Source of the DNA: Beroe forskalii
Lineage: Eukaryota; Ctenophora; Nuda; Beroida; Beroidae
Direction: 5' to 3'
DNA: 64,000 bases
Assembly: GCA_011033025.1 (NCBI GenBank)
Contig: WFMF01000037.1
Coordinates: 620,001 to 684,000, forward strand
The notes below the pieces were generated by a model. That model was not told the origin of the DNA and ran no database searches. It worked only from the letters and a program-made list of their open reading frames with translations. Every line of letters begins with the position of its first letter. The stretch's first letter is position 1. The translations under genes were made by a program, and so were the position numbers. Below, piece after piece: positions 1 through 12,523 of this stretch.

Positions 1-57
1 CTGTCTGAACCAAGGCTTTTTGGGTAGCACTAATTTTCACTATTTCGCATAAATATA
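1..57. repeat. 37-bp direct repeat outside the giant palindrome (left copy)
   Basis: Bases 1-37 are identical to 30379-30415, just outside the right arm. Its first 16 bases also occur inverted at 30309-30324. The inverted homology of the large arms begins only at about 58, so this is flank rather than arm. It could be a target duplication or a remnant of the event that made the palindrome. Confidence 0.75.
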
Positions 58-584
58 CAAGTAAAATCATGTTTTATTAATTGATAACTGTTAGAAGAGG
101 AGATCTAAAGAAATTTTATGTCTAACTGAACTTAATTAAATTAAGTGTTTAACTAATTGTTTTACTACTAAGTTCAGTTAGACAGAAAATTTCTTACTGC
201 CATTTGATGTTCAAATTTTTGAGAAAATCCTAGGTAGACCCAAGGCCCCTCAAACACTTTTCTAGAGGGTGCCTTTTCAAAACTAAGGGGGCCTTCCTCC
301 CCCCCCCCCTTATTGATTTTTTGATTAGTGGTAGCCAAGGCATAATATAGAAAAGGTCTATCTTGGCCTGGGAAGGTCGTAGAGACTTCTTTTTCAGCTT
401 AAAATGTGCACAATAGATATGTTTGCATACGACTTGTTAAAAAACAGATGCTTTGAACTCGAAGTATAAAAGTATTCAAAAACTGAGTCAAAATTTGGCC
501 TTCCCTCTGCCTCAAAAATCAATTATTGGCACATACCTTATTGTTCTTCATTTAGCTGGCCTTTTTTAACTGGCCTTGTTTTAA

Positions 585-2121
585 GGGGGCCGGGGGGGGG
601 TCAGTTTTTTGTTGTTTCTGATAAAGCTGAACCCTATCTACCAGTAGGTTTCTACCATATAAAAAATATTTTTCATAGCCAAAGTTATGAAATTTTCAAA
701 TTGCTATTTTGTCTGTAGGGGGCACGCAAACTTCTGACGCGATTTGCCGAAAATCAACTTTAAAATTTATCTCCTCCTACATCTTCTTTGTAGAACAAAT
801 ACAGTCATCTTTGTAGTCAAGCCACAGAACTCTCCAACATCTCCAACCATAGTCTTTGACCAGATCGATGAAAGAAATGCATTCATCAGAGAGCTAGGCA
901 GATCCAAATAAAGCATGAGACGCCAAAAATGATATGGTGTACTGAAAACTAGCACTGTGGCACATGGACTGCAAACCGTGTTGTGGGGTTGAATGCATTT
1001 GAGGGCCCCAACGCTCCCCCCCAACCGCAAGATGTATTGTGTTAGTTTCAGAAGCTCCAAGTTCATCAAGGAAATTAAGTTCATCAATGTCTTTATCCAG
1101 TGTAGGGAAGATAAAGTTCCATCTGGTCCATCTCCACCTACAGTTTTTGAGAAAAACCCATGAAACTTGGTAGTATGTTCTAGGGCATAAAACACAACTT
1201 TCATGCAAGTTAAATATTTTCTCCAGTATGTACTGTTAAGAGAGTACAACTTTTAACTTTTTAATGAATATGATTTAATATTCTATTTTTATGCCTTTAG
1301 TTGGTGGCCTTGTTAACAGTCCTAGTGATTGACTGACTGCTTTCCTTCAGCACAGTCAAGAAGCTTCTTCATATAGATTATTGAAAATATATTGTTGTAA
1401 ATGTGCTATAAAACTTATATTCAAATTCAAATTCAAATTTGATTTTTGATTTAGGCCTCAAAAGTAAAAATATCATTTTTTGAAATTTGAAAATCGTCAT
1501 TTTCAACCATTTTTGGGACAGGAGCTAGCTTTGAAAATTCATATTTTCATTTCTGAGGCCTAAATCAAAAATCGGCTCACATGAAGTTTTTGTTTTATAC
1601 CCTAGAACATAACTACCAAGTTTCAAGGGTTTTCCTCAGAAACTGTAGGAGGAGATAGATTTTAAAGTTGATTTTCGACAAATCCTGTCGGAAGTTCATG
1701 TTTTCATGCGAGCACTATAATTACAGGCAAAAGGGCGATTTGAAAAATTCATAACTTCAACTAGAAACAAATATGAATTTTCAAAGTTAGCACCTGTCAC
1801 AAAAATTATCAAAATTGGTGATTTTTGGATTTCAAAAATCAATATTTTCACTTCTGAGTTCTAAATCAAAAACTACCAAGTTTCAAGGGTCTATCTCAAA
1901 ATTTGTAGGAGGAGTATAATTTTAGAGTTAATTTTTTGCAAATTTTGTCATAAGTTTGCATGAATTACAGGCGAACTTGCGATTTGAAAAATTCATAACT
2001 TTCGCTAGGAACAATATTTTTCCATGGGGTAAAAACCTAATGGTAGCTCGCGTTCTCCTCTATCAGAAACAACAAAAGACCTAAAATCAACCTCAGATCC
2101 CCCACCCTCCCCCGGCCCCCT
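585..2121. repeat. Foldback-like element inside the left arm
   Basis: The ends are G-rich and C-rich inverted sequences built on GGGGGCCGGGGG. Just inside them, TTGTTGTTTCTGATA at about 610 pairs with TATCAGAAACAACAA at about 2080. The inverted homology continues inward over several hundred bases: the Ctcctcctac side at about 770 pairs with GTAGGAGGAGAT at about 1645. A module around GTAGGAGGAG recurs at about 1645 and 1905. No transposase is visible. Its mirror copy lies at about 28296-29810. Confidence 0.6.
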
Positions 2122-2715
2122 CAATTATAACAGAAAAATCAAAATATTTATTATTCCTGTGGAAAAATTGAAGTGAGTCTCACCTTCTCAAGTTGACTCC
2201 TATCACTATATTCTTTATGATTTTTCCAAGAGTTATTAACTCCTGAACAACTTGCTTCATTAGACATGAGTAATTCCCTGATTATTTCAATGAAAACAAT
2301 ATTTCAATGAAACAATATTTCAATATTTTACAACAGTACAGACCAGCATTTGCACAATTGATTTTATTTTAATTTAAAAAGTGATTAGAATTTTCAATTT
2401 AAAATTGCTAATGAAAGCCCTCTTAAATCATATTTAATTGATAAGAAACCTCATATTATTGTGATTTATTAATAATTTAAAACTACTTAATATACATACA
2501 TTCAACATTGTGATCTAATTGTCTAAAAATATGCATGAAAATAAAATTATAGAGCAGCATGTTGAACTTGATTGCTTAAAGCCATGACTGAGGGGGACCC
2601 TATAGTGAGACACTTACAATGCAATAATGGATTCAAATCAGATCAGAGCAGCATATCATTAAGGGGGGGGGGGGGGGGGGTTCACCCCTCACATTTTGGA
2701 AAACACAAATTTGAG

Positions 2716-4284
2716 ATATGAGTTGGCCAGGATGGCCAGGGCGTGTACCAACATTTTGACGGTGGTCTTGAGTCCATAGGTCCAACATTGCCCATGTGAG
2801 GCCTTGGAGCAAAAATGGTGTCCAAAAATCGATTTTTTTCTGATAGAGATAGAGCTTAGCTTTTGATTGCATTCAATTTTTCTCGACAAGCTGATCATTT
2901 TTGTGTATTTGTTTGTCAAAATTGGATGAAAAATGACCAAGTTATGCCCATGCAAAGTGCATGTGCCAAAGTGGCAGTTGGCCTATTTTGGGCCTTAAGA
3001 TGGCCATTTTGGCCACATTTTTAGATTTTTAGAGATATGAGCTTCAAACTTGTTTTGCTCATCGTTTAGGTCATAATTGATGGGCAAAGGCTGTGGAATG
3101 CCTCTTAAGAGAGTTACCACTTAGTTGCCTAGAGAACTAAGCACATCATCTAGGTGTGACTCATTTGGATTTGGCTGTTCTTTCATAGTATTTCTCAAGA
3201 AATTGTGTCAAAGTTAATAAAACAACAAGTCCAGAGTTGGAGAAAAGTCTTGCAGATCGATGTGTTTTAAAGGATTTATTCTTTAATTGTTGATTTATAT
3301 AAGTTACTAAGCAAAATTTTGAGTTCGGCCCCCAAAATTTTTTTGGCCATCGGGGCAAAAATCCAATTTTTGCTCCAATGGCCATAAAAAAATTTTGGAG
3401 TGAGAACTCAAAATTTCACTTAGTAACATAAGTGCGAACTGCGAAATTTAGTTTCAAAGCAATTCCGAAAATTTCATGCAGAAACATTGAAAAATGGAAG
3501 ATTATTATTATTATTAAATCTGGCAATAGTAAATACTTGAATATAATACTATCGTGCCTCTTCAGGTAGGCATAACATAAAAATGGAAGAGTTATAACGA
3601 AAAGCATAAAGTCCATTTGGGCAAAAGCGCAAACTGAGATATCAGCGATTTAGTGGATATAATACTATCGTGCCTCTTCACGTAGGCATAACATAAAAAT
3701 GGAAGAGTTATAATGAAAAGCATAAAGTCCATTTGGGCAAAAGCGCAAACTGAGATATCAGCGATTTAGTGGATTTTTGAAGGTTTTTATGGGCTAAAAT
3801 GGCCATTATTATTATTATTAAATCAAGATAATATATAACAAAATTACACATTATCAACCTCTTAATGTAGGTGTAACATACCATAAAATGGCCAAATAAG
3901 GTCCAATTAACTTAAAAATTGGTTTGCCCATCAATTTTGATCTAAATGATGAGCAAAACAAGTTTGAAGTTCATATCTCCAAAAATGTGGCCATAATGGC
4001 CATCTTAAGACCCAAAATAGGCCAACTGCCACTTTGGCATGCTGCTTTGCATGGGCATTTTTGATCCGATTTTGACAAACAAATACACTAAAATGATCAG
4101 CTCATAGAGAAGAATCAAATGCAATCAAAAGCTAAGCTCTATCTCCAACAGGTTAAATTTCGACTTTTTGGATGCCATTTTTGCTCCAAGGCCTCACATG
4201 GGCAATGTTGGACCTATGGACTGATGACCACCATCAAAATGTTGGTACACGCCATGGCCATCCTGGCCAACACTCATCTCAAAT
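2716..4284. repeat. Nested inverted repeat (foldback-like) in the left arm
   Basis: Bases 2716-3130 pair in inverted orientation with about 3920-4284; for example GGCCAGGATGGCCA at about 2724 pairs with TGGCCATCCTGGCCA at about 4254. The loop (about 3140-3900) is AT-rich. A G run at 2661-2682 and C runs at 4290-4321 flank the element. The right-arm mirror copy spans about 24894-27730 and is interrupted by a LINE fragment. Confidence 0.65.
3543..3774. repeat. About 116-bp tandem duplication
   Basis: The segment starting TACTATCGTGCCTCTTCA occurs at about 3548 and again at about 3664 with very few differences. The same two-copy arrangement appears inverted in the right arm (about 25320-25555), so the duplication predates the arm duplication. 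Confidence 0.8.
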
Positions 4285-4679
4285 CCCCAGCCCCCCCCCC
4301 CCGCCCCCCCCCCCCCCCCCCTAAATAACATAATAAGTTGCGGATTGATGTCTTGAAGAAAGTTTTCTTTTTAATTCAAATATGTATATATGTTTTTATA
4401 TCATGCTGACAATATACCTGAGGCTTGATTACATGCCGTGAATCCCTGACAAGTGTAACCTAAAAGCTTTATAGATTCAAGAATTTATTGGCATAAAAAG
4501 TTAACTTTAATACCATTTCAGGCATAAGAAATATTATATTATCATGTGTTAAAATTCAATTAAAGTAGCCCCATCTTTATTACAGGCAATACAATGAAAC
4601 AGTAAAACTCTGTAATGAAATGAATGGATGGATATGAAGTCCTAGTCTTACTCTCTGCTTAGATGTTAGCCATCCTGAT

Positions 4680-5490
4680 CAATTGGACCGTAAAAAAGTT
4701 GAAATGTGAAACACACAAGCTTCCCTGTTTTGAAGCGCTGTGTGCATACTTTTCCTAAGCCCGTATTGCTAAACAAGTATGCCCCTGTTTGCGTTGCGCT
4801 GTGCACTTCCTCATGGAAGCGCCCCGCGCTTCCTAAGCTCGCAAAGGTGTGTAAACGTGCCACGCGCTTCCATTTTGAGGAAGCGCGCCGCGCGACGATA
4901 CGTGTTAAGCAAGTCGCGCGCGTACGAACATCTATGCGGGCTTAGGAAAACCCTTTCCTAAGCCCGCATAGGTGTGCGTACGCGCGCCGCGCTACCCTAC
5001 GAGGAAGCGCGCCGCGCAACGCAGACAGGGATATACGTGTTTAGCAAGAAAAGCCTGCATGGCTGCATATGTGTGCGTCGCGTTGCCTGGCGCCCTCCGT
5101 ACTTGTGATGCCCAGACTCGAAAAAAGTGGCTCAGAATTCCAAAAAACGTCTAGCAAGGTGAGCGTTTTCTAATTCCTAAATCTTTCCTAAGCCCGCTCT
5201 ACCCTACGTGCGGCGCGCGGCGGCACGGCGCTTACCTACGCTTACCTTCCTATACGTGTTTAAATTTAGGAAGGTGTGCGTATGCGCGCCGTGCTCCCCG
5301 ATCGAATCCCTGAGAAAGCGAGCCTTCCTAAGCCCATGTGGCCGTGTGTGTACGCGCGCGGCGCTTCCCTTACTGTTCTTAGGAAGCGCGCCGCGTGCAA
5401 CGCAAACAGGGATATACGTTTTTAGCAAAAGCGAGCCGCGCAACTCAAGCAAAGGTATTCGCACGTCGTTTAGTTGCAAAGCAACTTACT
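4680..5490. repeat. GC-rich block of short inverted motifs
   Basis: A sharp island of high GC in an AT-rich arm. It is built from repeats of CCTAAGCCCG, GGAAGCGCGCCGCGC and GCAAACAGGGATATACGT in both orientations. It includes a perfect 18-bp stem with a 4-base loop (4932-4949 with 4954-4971). Several open frames cross it on both strands, as expected of stop-poor GC-rich repeats; none resembles a protein. The inverted copy is at about 23730-24485. Confidence 0.6.
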
Positions 5491-6593
5491 ATATAATTAT
5501 TAACCCGGAACTGAATGTGGGGCTGAACAAACAAATGCCTGCTCCAGCTCCCATTCATCTTAACTTTCACTTGTAATTTTTGGTATTTGTCAACTGCAAC
5601 AGTTGTTCGTGAAAAATTGAGGGCAATAACTATTTGAGAAACAAACTTAAGTTCAATGAATTCTTAAAAACTAACCCTTTTGTACCCAAGAAGGAAGTTA
5701 TCAATATTTATACTTGATAAATGAAATTGCATATTTTTCTATTTGTATTTTTCTATATATTTTACCATTTTGTGGATGTTTATTTGACTATTTTTTACGG
5801 ACTTTTCAGCGTTTTTATCAATTTTGAGGCACCTGCATTGTTCAGGGTCAATCAAATGAATTGATCAAATAAAGAATGCACACAATTGCTTGCACTTGCT
5901 GTTTTGTGCAGAAGTCATCATAAAAGTATATTTTGCATGTTTTTCATTTGATCAGTCCAATCGATTGATGTGGAATGATGAAACCACCTGATATTTTGTC
6001 ATTGTGAAAAGTTAAAATGAATTTCATCACATTGAATAACTTCTTATTTGTTTATTGTAAAATTGCTTTATGGCATGACATTGCTTTTTATAAATGTTGC
6101 TATGGAACAGGCATCAGAGTGAAATGATGCTAAATAATTGTTAACAATTGATATTGATCAAGTGGGTATGAGATTAGAGATGATTAAATACCATTATGTT
6201 TTTTAAGTAAGAATCATGTTGGTGTATTTCCGAAATTTTATATTGTATTGTATTATGCTTACTTTACTTTACTTCTAGGTTTCTATAGCTTCATATTTAA
6301 ATATTTCACATGGTTTTAGCACTTATTGATACTCTATTAATTTAAAACCTCATAAAAAGCTTGTTGAACTTGATTCCTTATAGCATTGACTGAGGGGGAC
6401 CCCATAGTGAAACACTAAAAATGCAATAATGGATTCAAAACAGATCTACTTTTCACCACTGATTTACTGCCAGTTTCGAGAATACAACATTTAAAATAAT
6501 TATATTATCTCTCATCTTCAGAAAACTCCATATGAAGATAAGCACCTTCCTCAAATTTGATTGTATAAAGTAGTGTTGGAAAGCTCTTGGAAT

Positions 6594-6960
6594 TTAAACA
6601 CACCGAAAGCTGAGGTAGGCATTGGACTGATGATCCCTGCACACCACTCATCGTGGTGTGACTCACTTAGATCCTGCTGCTCCATTGTATTACCTAAAGG
6701 AATCATGTTGGTGTTCAAGTACAGAGTTGGAGAGAAGTCCGCGCTGATCAGCGCTGATCAGCACTGATTGGCGGTGAATCGGCGCTGATCAGTGCTGATC
6801 GGCACTGATTGCAAAGTCAACATCTGCAGAAAAGTCTTGCAGATTGATGTCTTGAAAGAAGATTTCTTATTGTTTTGAACATTGATTTATTGATATACAG
6901 AAATTCAATTTTAATACAGCTGTGTTATAGATACAGCTGTGTTATAGATACAGCTGTGTG
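6594..6960. repeat. Diverged repeat with two short tandem arrays
   Basis: Bases 6594-6740 resemble, in inverted orientation, about 16330-16500; both carry GGACTGATGAT and TTACCTAAAGG. The tail around 6830-6890 (GATTGATGTCTTGAA) recurs near 4350 and, inverted, near 16320. Within it are a palindromic array of GCGCTGATCAGC units (about 6737-6812) and 2.5 copies of a 19-bp unit containing ACAGCTGTGTTATAGAT (about 6917-6961). This looks like the end sequence of a dispersed repeat family and extends the giant palindrome inward at lower identity. Confidence 0.55.
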
Positions 6961-6961
6961 T

Positions 6962-8209
6962 TTATTTTACTTTATTTATTTACCTCTCTATTTACCTCTA
7001 CTGAACTCTTTGGCACCTGCATTGTTCCATGTTGATGGAATGAACTGATAAAATGAAAAACACATAATTGCTAACACTCGCTGTTTTACTTGGAGGTCAT
7101 CGTAAAAGTGTATTCAGAAGAAAACTAAAATTCAGAAGAAAACTAAAATTTATTTCGCATTTCACTGAACACCATAAATATATCAAAATAAATCAATAAA
7201 CATTTTCTATCATTAGGATTCTGATTTCTGGGTGATATGGGATTTATGATATAAGATTAGAATACTCTAAAAAAATAATAATATAAAGGTGGGATTCTGA
7301 TTTCAGGGAGATAGGGGAGAGCTGTAACATAAACGATGAGGTTCTGATTCCAGGGAATAGGGGAATAATTTTAAATCAAAGTTAAGTTGATTACATCATA
7401 ATAGTATCATTATGTCATCACCAGAACTCCTCTTATAGCCTATTAAACAAATCTACATTAGATCAACAAAATGTAGATATGATCATGTCCCTAATATTAT
7501 GGATCTTGAGATCTCAGCATTTTTAATTGTGCCCAAATTATCATGATATTATTATAATCCAAAGTCTTATCTATAAAGGTGTATGGGTCTATGGAAATAA
7601 AAATGCAATAATAAAATGCATTATATATTACACTCGTAAGTCTCACAAAATTATATTGTCTACCATCTCTAACTATCTAAAAAAGTGAATATCGATTTTA
7701 TAATCCAAGGATCAGAGTGGAGACTGGAGAGGGAAGTGACTTAACTGTGAATCATCAGTGGTTACTTTGTAGATGCAAGGTCCCCTCTTGTCAACTGTCC
7801 AGACAAGTTTTTCTATCAGCAGGTGACAAGAAAGAACATCCCACTGTACCCCTCACAGCTTACAAATGCAAGGCTAGGTCACCCAGAACTCCGGAATTCT
7901 GAGCATCACAATTTGGCAAGAAAGGGGGGATTGGACATAGAGATTAATGAAGGTGGAAGAGACAAATGGTGATAAACTGATGAGATTGAAAGGAATTATT
8001 TGGTTGATAAAACTACTTAATTGGTATAAGACACTTTTGGGGTTGTTTTAAAATCGTTCATGTTTTAGAAACGAAAAATATACCTAGGATATGTCTTAGT
8101 AAAATGGCCAGAGTCGGTTTAATTGACCAGGCCAGTGGCAGCCATGCTAAGCATGGAGACTATCCCTAATATGCAAGGCTAAGGGTGTGAACTCCTGGGT
8201 GCTTTTTAG
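6962..8209. other. AT-rich spacer without a supported gene
   Basis: Only short open frames are present. The longest (7717-7902, plus) has no recognisable motif. A 9-bp word GCTTTTTAG at 8201-8209 recurs at 11272-11280 and marks the edge of the next element. Confidence 0.5.
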
Positions 8210-11200
8210 AGCCCCCATTTCACGCAGGCTCTCGCATATCAAGCAAAATTATAGCATACGTAGATATTTAAATGCATTCTAAGAAAAATTATTGCATGGT
8301 TAGGCATTATTGCATCTTAAATCAAATGAACGCAATAATCTTTCTTACAATGCAATCATATCACTGTATTTTTATTGCCTCACTATCGAAATTATTGCAT
8401 CTTTTTGTAATCTTCAGTACCTCAGGGAATATAAATGCATTGTTAGAGATATTAGCCAATTTTGAGGGTACTTGTAGGCGTGCAATAATAAGTAATATTG
8501 CACTCCTCACATTGGCTAATACACTAAGAGCATGGCAATTGGTCATGACGCTAATAAAATTATTGCACTCGGCTTCGCCTCGTGCAATAATTTGGTATTG
8601 TCGCACTCGGCCTGCTCCTCGTGCGACAATACAAATTATTGCACTCGTCTACGCCTCGTGCAATAATTTCTATTAGCGCATTCCCAGCCATGCTCTAAGC
8701 GTATATTATTGCACAAGGAAGTAGATTACAACTTGATGCCATAATTATTGCATTGTAGTGTGGATTATTGCAAATGGATGGAGCTATATATAATCCTTCC
8801 CCTTGCAATTATAAATGCATTGTTAGAGATATTATTGCACTAGGAAGTAGATAACGACTTGATGCCATAATTATTGCATTGTAGCGTAGATTATTGCAAA
8901 TGGATGGAGCTTTATATAATCCTTCCCCTTGCGATTATAAATGCATTGTTAGAGATATTATTGCACTAGGAAGTAGATTACAACTTGATGCCATAATTAT
9001 TGCATTGTAGTGTGGATTATTGCAAATGAATGGAGCTGTATATAATCCTTCCCCTTGCAATTATAAATGCATTGTTAGAGATATTATTGCACTAGTAGTC
9101 GATCAAGTAGAGTAAATTATAGCATTCAGACCTTAACAGCAATAGAACAATGAAAGGCATTTATATCATATCATAACATTATGTGTTAATTAGATTACAC
9201 ACATACACTCGTCACTCAAACATGAGTCCTGTTGTTCTGCTGAGAGGCGAGAGCCAGATACTTTATTTCATCCAAACGTATTTTACAGGAAACTTGAAAG
9301 CATTGGGTGATTTGTTAATGAATATTGAATGTTCACCAAATCAGAACAAATGAAGATGTTGGTTTGAAATTAAAATAAAATCAATGTTACATTATACGAT
9401 GTGTAATGTGTATATAGCTTTCAGGTATAGGTAATTGTATCAAATAGGTATATTATAATCAAGATACAACTTTATACAACTAAAATGCGTCTGTTTTAAA
9501 GTTGATCATATCATAATATACATTATACTGCTTATTATTTATCATACCTTATTATTTAACTCACAGCCCGTTCGCCGAGTTTGAAATACAGTTTACGGAG
9601 CAGCCTCGTACTTTTTTCGGATCGTTAAATAATAGTGTTACTACACACGGATATCGGTGTGGATTTCCCATATTCCACTCGGCTTCGCCTCGAGGAATAT
9701 TCACCAATCCACACCTCAATAGTGTGTAGTAACAACATATTATTTACCTTCTAGGCAGATTTATGCAGTGTCTTCAAAATTCCTATAGATAGTCATTATT
9801 ATACCGTTATATCGTCATTGTTAATATACCGTTCATAACAATTTATTACGCACTGTTGCCCGTGCATAATAAATTATTATGCAACTTCTAAGGAGGTTTA
9901 CGCAGTGCTCCTTTATACCCATTATACGCTAAAACAGTTCCACTTTTAAAAAGTGCAACTACAGTGCCAAAAAGTGGAACTACAGTTGATAATAAAACCA
10001 TTTTGGCATTGCTCCCCAGTGTTCTTCAAAATGTGACCTTACTATCTACCTAGAAGGTAAATAATATGTTGTTACTACACACTATTGAGATGTGGATTGG
10101 TGAATATTCCTCGGGGCGAAGCCGAGTGGAATATGGGAAATCCACACCGATAATCGATATCCGTGTGTAGTAACACTATTATTTAATGATCCGAAAAAAG
10201 TACGAGGCTGCTCCGAGGATTTCAAACTTCGACTTAACGGCTGTGAGTTAAATAATAAGGTATGATAAATAAGCAGTATGTATATTATGATATAGATCAA
10301 CTTTAAAACAGACGATTTTAGTTGTATAAAGTTGTATCTTGATTATAATATACCTATTTTGATACAATTACCTATACCTGAAAGCTATATACACATTACA
10401 CATCGTATAATGTAACATTGATTTTATTTTAATTTCAAACCAACATCTTCATTTGTTCTGATTTGGTGAACATTCAATATTCATTAACAAATCACCCAAT
10501 GCTTTCAAGTTTCCTGTAAAATACGTTTGGATGAAATAAAGTATTCGGCTCGCCTCTCAGCAGAACAACAGGACTCGAGTGTATGTGTGTGACAGGTGTA
10601 CAATGTTATGATAATATAAATGCCACATAATGTTCTATTGCTGTTTAGGTCTGAATGCTATAATGCCTTTCATTGTAATAATATCTCTTAACAATGCATT
10701 TATAATTGGTATGATTATATATACTCCATCCATTTGCAATAATCCACACTACAATGCACAATTATGGCATCAAACAATGCATTTATAATAATATCTTACA
10801 ATGGATTAAGGGGAAGGATTATATAAAGCTCCATCCATTTGCAATAATCCACGCTACAATGCAATAATTATGGCATCAAGTCGTTATCTACTTCCTAGTG
10901 CAATAATATCTCTAACAATGCATTTATAATTGCAAGGGGGAAGGATTATATATAGCTCCATCCATTTGCAATAATCCACACTACAATGCAATAATTATGG
11001 CATCAAGTTGTAATCTACTTCCTTGTGCAATAATATCTCTAACAATGCATTTATATTCCCTGAGGTACTGAAGATTACAAAAAGATGCAATAATTTCGAT
11101 AGTGAGGCAATAAAATACAGTGATATGATTGCATTGTAAGAAAGATTATTATGCTCATTTGATTTAAGATGCAATAATGCCTAACCATGCAGTAATTTTT

Positions 11201-11273
11201 CTTAGAATGCATTTAAATATCTACATATGCTATAATTTTGCTTGATATGCGAGAGCCTGCGTGAAATGGGGGC
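8210..11273. mobile_element. Foldback element with arms of about 1.2-1.55 kb
   Basis: The left arm 8211-9760 and right arm 10043-11273 are inverted copies. The tips read GCCCCCATTTCACGCAGGCT outward in both arms. The loop (9761-10042) is short and non-coding. The 9-bp word GCTTTTTAG sits at each edge (8201-8209 and 11272-11280) as a likely target duplication; on the right it overlaps the arm tip by one or two bases. Long arms with internal tandem repeats and no coding sequence are the hallmark of foldback or long-TIR non-autonomous DNA transposons, a class often giving 8-9 bp duplications. The superfamily is not identifiable. The words GGCTTCGCC and ATTATTGCA recur through both arms. Confidence 0.8.
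8735..9095. repeat. About 120-bp tandem units in the left foldback arm
   Basis: Three copies of a unit containing ATAATTATTGCATTGTAG, GGATGGAGCT and CCTTCCCCTTGC. The same units appear inverted at about 10690-11050 in the right arm. TTGCA/TGCAA words recur every few tens of bases, a plausible but unproven set of transposase-binding sites. Confidence 0.75.
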
Positions 11274-11280
11274 TTTTTAG

Positions 11281-11590
11281 GCCACCCGACTGCCCGGGAT
11301 ATCCTGAGCTGAGAGCAGCTGGCTGTTCTGGGACCCCTCTGGACCAGCCAGCTGCCACGCCCGTGGCATCAATCAGACTGCAAAGCAAGACGATGCTTGC
11401 CTGCAGATTAAGTGAGAGATCTGCCGAAGGTGGCAATGTACCACCTCCCTTCGTCTAGATGAGCCACTGGGAGGTCTGACCCAGCCAGACTGTGTAAATA
11501 ATATTCCCATCAATTGGGATTTGACTGGGCTCAATGGGCAAAGCCCAGTTCCAGGATGCTGCCTGGAACAGAGAAGGTACTAGTTATGAA
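11281..11590. other. GC-rich, hairpin-forming segment
   Basis: Base composition differs from its surroundings. An 11-bp perfect stem (11315-11325 with 11345-11355) is followed by complementary pairs such as ACTGGGCT/AGCCCAGT near 11525-11550 and CCAGG/CCTGG just after. An open frame exists on each strand (11261-11458 plus; 11230-11436 minus) but neither resembles a known protein. It may be a structured transcript, a SINE body, or part of the sequence into which the preceding foldback inserted. Confidence 0.35.
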
Positions 11591-12450
11591 GTGTTATTTT
11601 TGTTAGTTTTATCTTTTGATGAGAAAGGCTCAGGTAGTTTCGAAAAAAAACTTTATTACAGTAGTTTGTGGATTGTTACATGAAGTAGTTGGTCAGAGTT
11701 GATAATTTCACCAAGTTTATGATCTTAATTTCTTTCAACACTTGCTCAATTAACATTATTTAGTTGAAACCATTTTAATAATCAACTCAGCATCGATTTA
11801 ATAAATTGACCGACCATTGCCACTGATTTATGAAGGGAATTCTATCGCCTATGTCCTCCCCCATGCCAGCCATACCCATTCTCTATCTTCAGATCTTTAA
11901 TTTTAAATGTAGAAGACGTAAAATTAACAAAAACCATGACGCAGCAGTTAGCAACGTATCAGAAACCACTCGCATACAACTGATCATAACTTGCACGTGC
12001 AGTTTCCAGTAACCATGACAATGGCACCAATAAGCACATTTCCCCCTGTTCGTTTCTCTCAATAAGTTGATATTTTCTTGGCAAGCTCAAATTTAAACTG
12101 TGCGCCTGCACAAACATAATTCACGTGCCATCTCCAAATTATATATAAGACTAGAAGGCCCGTTGGGCCTTCTAGGTCACAGGAAAGGCATAGCATAAGC
12201 ATTAAGCAATGCAGCAAAGTGTAATGATTTGTGGTCTTGTCACTGACTCACGGAACATGAATCAAATCGAATTCAGAAATCATCAATATCCAATGGCAAA
12301 TTGAATGAGTTGAGTATAAAGTAATTCATTGATTAACAATCAATACAACTTCACAATGTGATTTCATGGCCAAAAGTTGAATTCAATGCTCTACGTGCAA
12401 AATCTTCCATTCGATTCGTGATTAGGTATTGCTAATTCTTAGGAGTACAT
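11591..12450. repeat. AT-rich region with a TATA-plus-hairpin repeat (about 12040-12175)
   Basis: Most of this stretch shows nothing codable. At about 12050-12155 the sequence matches, inverted, 20344-20450, sharing GCAAGCTCAAATTTAAACTG, CACGTGCCATCTCC and the TATA-like AATTATATATAAGA. A perfect 11-bp hairpin with a 3-base loop follows at 12151-12175. A less similar TATA-plus-hairpin arrangement lies at about 16155-16190. It may be the end of a mobile family or a promoter-like module. Confidence 0.4.
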
Positions 12451-12523
12451 CGCCGTGATGGCCGACTGGTCTAAGGTATCGAAGTTCAAGTGCAGTTATT
12501 GTGGGTTCGAATGAGTGCCGGGA
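12451..12523 (+). ncRNA. tRNA-like sequence (SINE head or tRNA relic)
   Basis: Two internal RNA polymerase III promoter-like boxes are present. An A-box-like TGGCCGACTGG lies at 12459-12469, and a B-box-like GGTTCGAATGA at 12504-12514 ends in a T-loop-like TTCGAAT. Their spacing of about 35 bases fits a tRNA of the serine/leucine type. Acceptor-stem pairing is poor and no CCA is seen, so a functional tRNA is unlikely. A tRNA-derived SINE or pseudogene is the better reading. Confidence 0.5.

Larger units (their letters stand above)
58..6583. repeat. Left arm of a giant imperfect palindrome
   Basis: Read on the opposite strand, this segment matches 17246-30308 nearly throughout, with small indels and substitutions; for example 61-120 pairs with about 30250-30307 and 6361-6583 pairs with 17246-17460. 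No gene is visible in it. The open frames are short, overlap repeats and have no recognisable domain. It contains two smaller inverted repeats (585-2121 and 2716-4284), a tandem duplication (3543-3774) and a GC-rich block (4680-5490), all mirrored in the other arm. They were therefore present before the arm was duplicated. Confidence 0.85.

Noticed and set aside
767..1249. 160-codon minus frame in the left arm (mirror at 29160)
   Set aside because: The mirror copy differs by frame-shifting indels and the frame overlaps foldback arms, so it is not under coding constraint.
4706..5576. Open frames in the GC-rich block (and mirror at 23719-24420)
   Set aside because: Overlapping frames on both strands within inverted short repeats; no domain, not conserved between arms.
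7717..7902. Cys-containing 61-codon frame
   Set aside because: Too short, no recognisable spacing of Cys/His, no splice signals.
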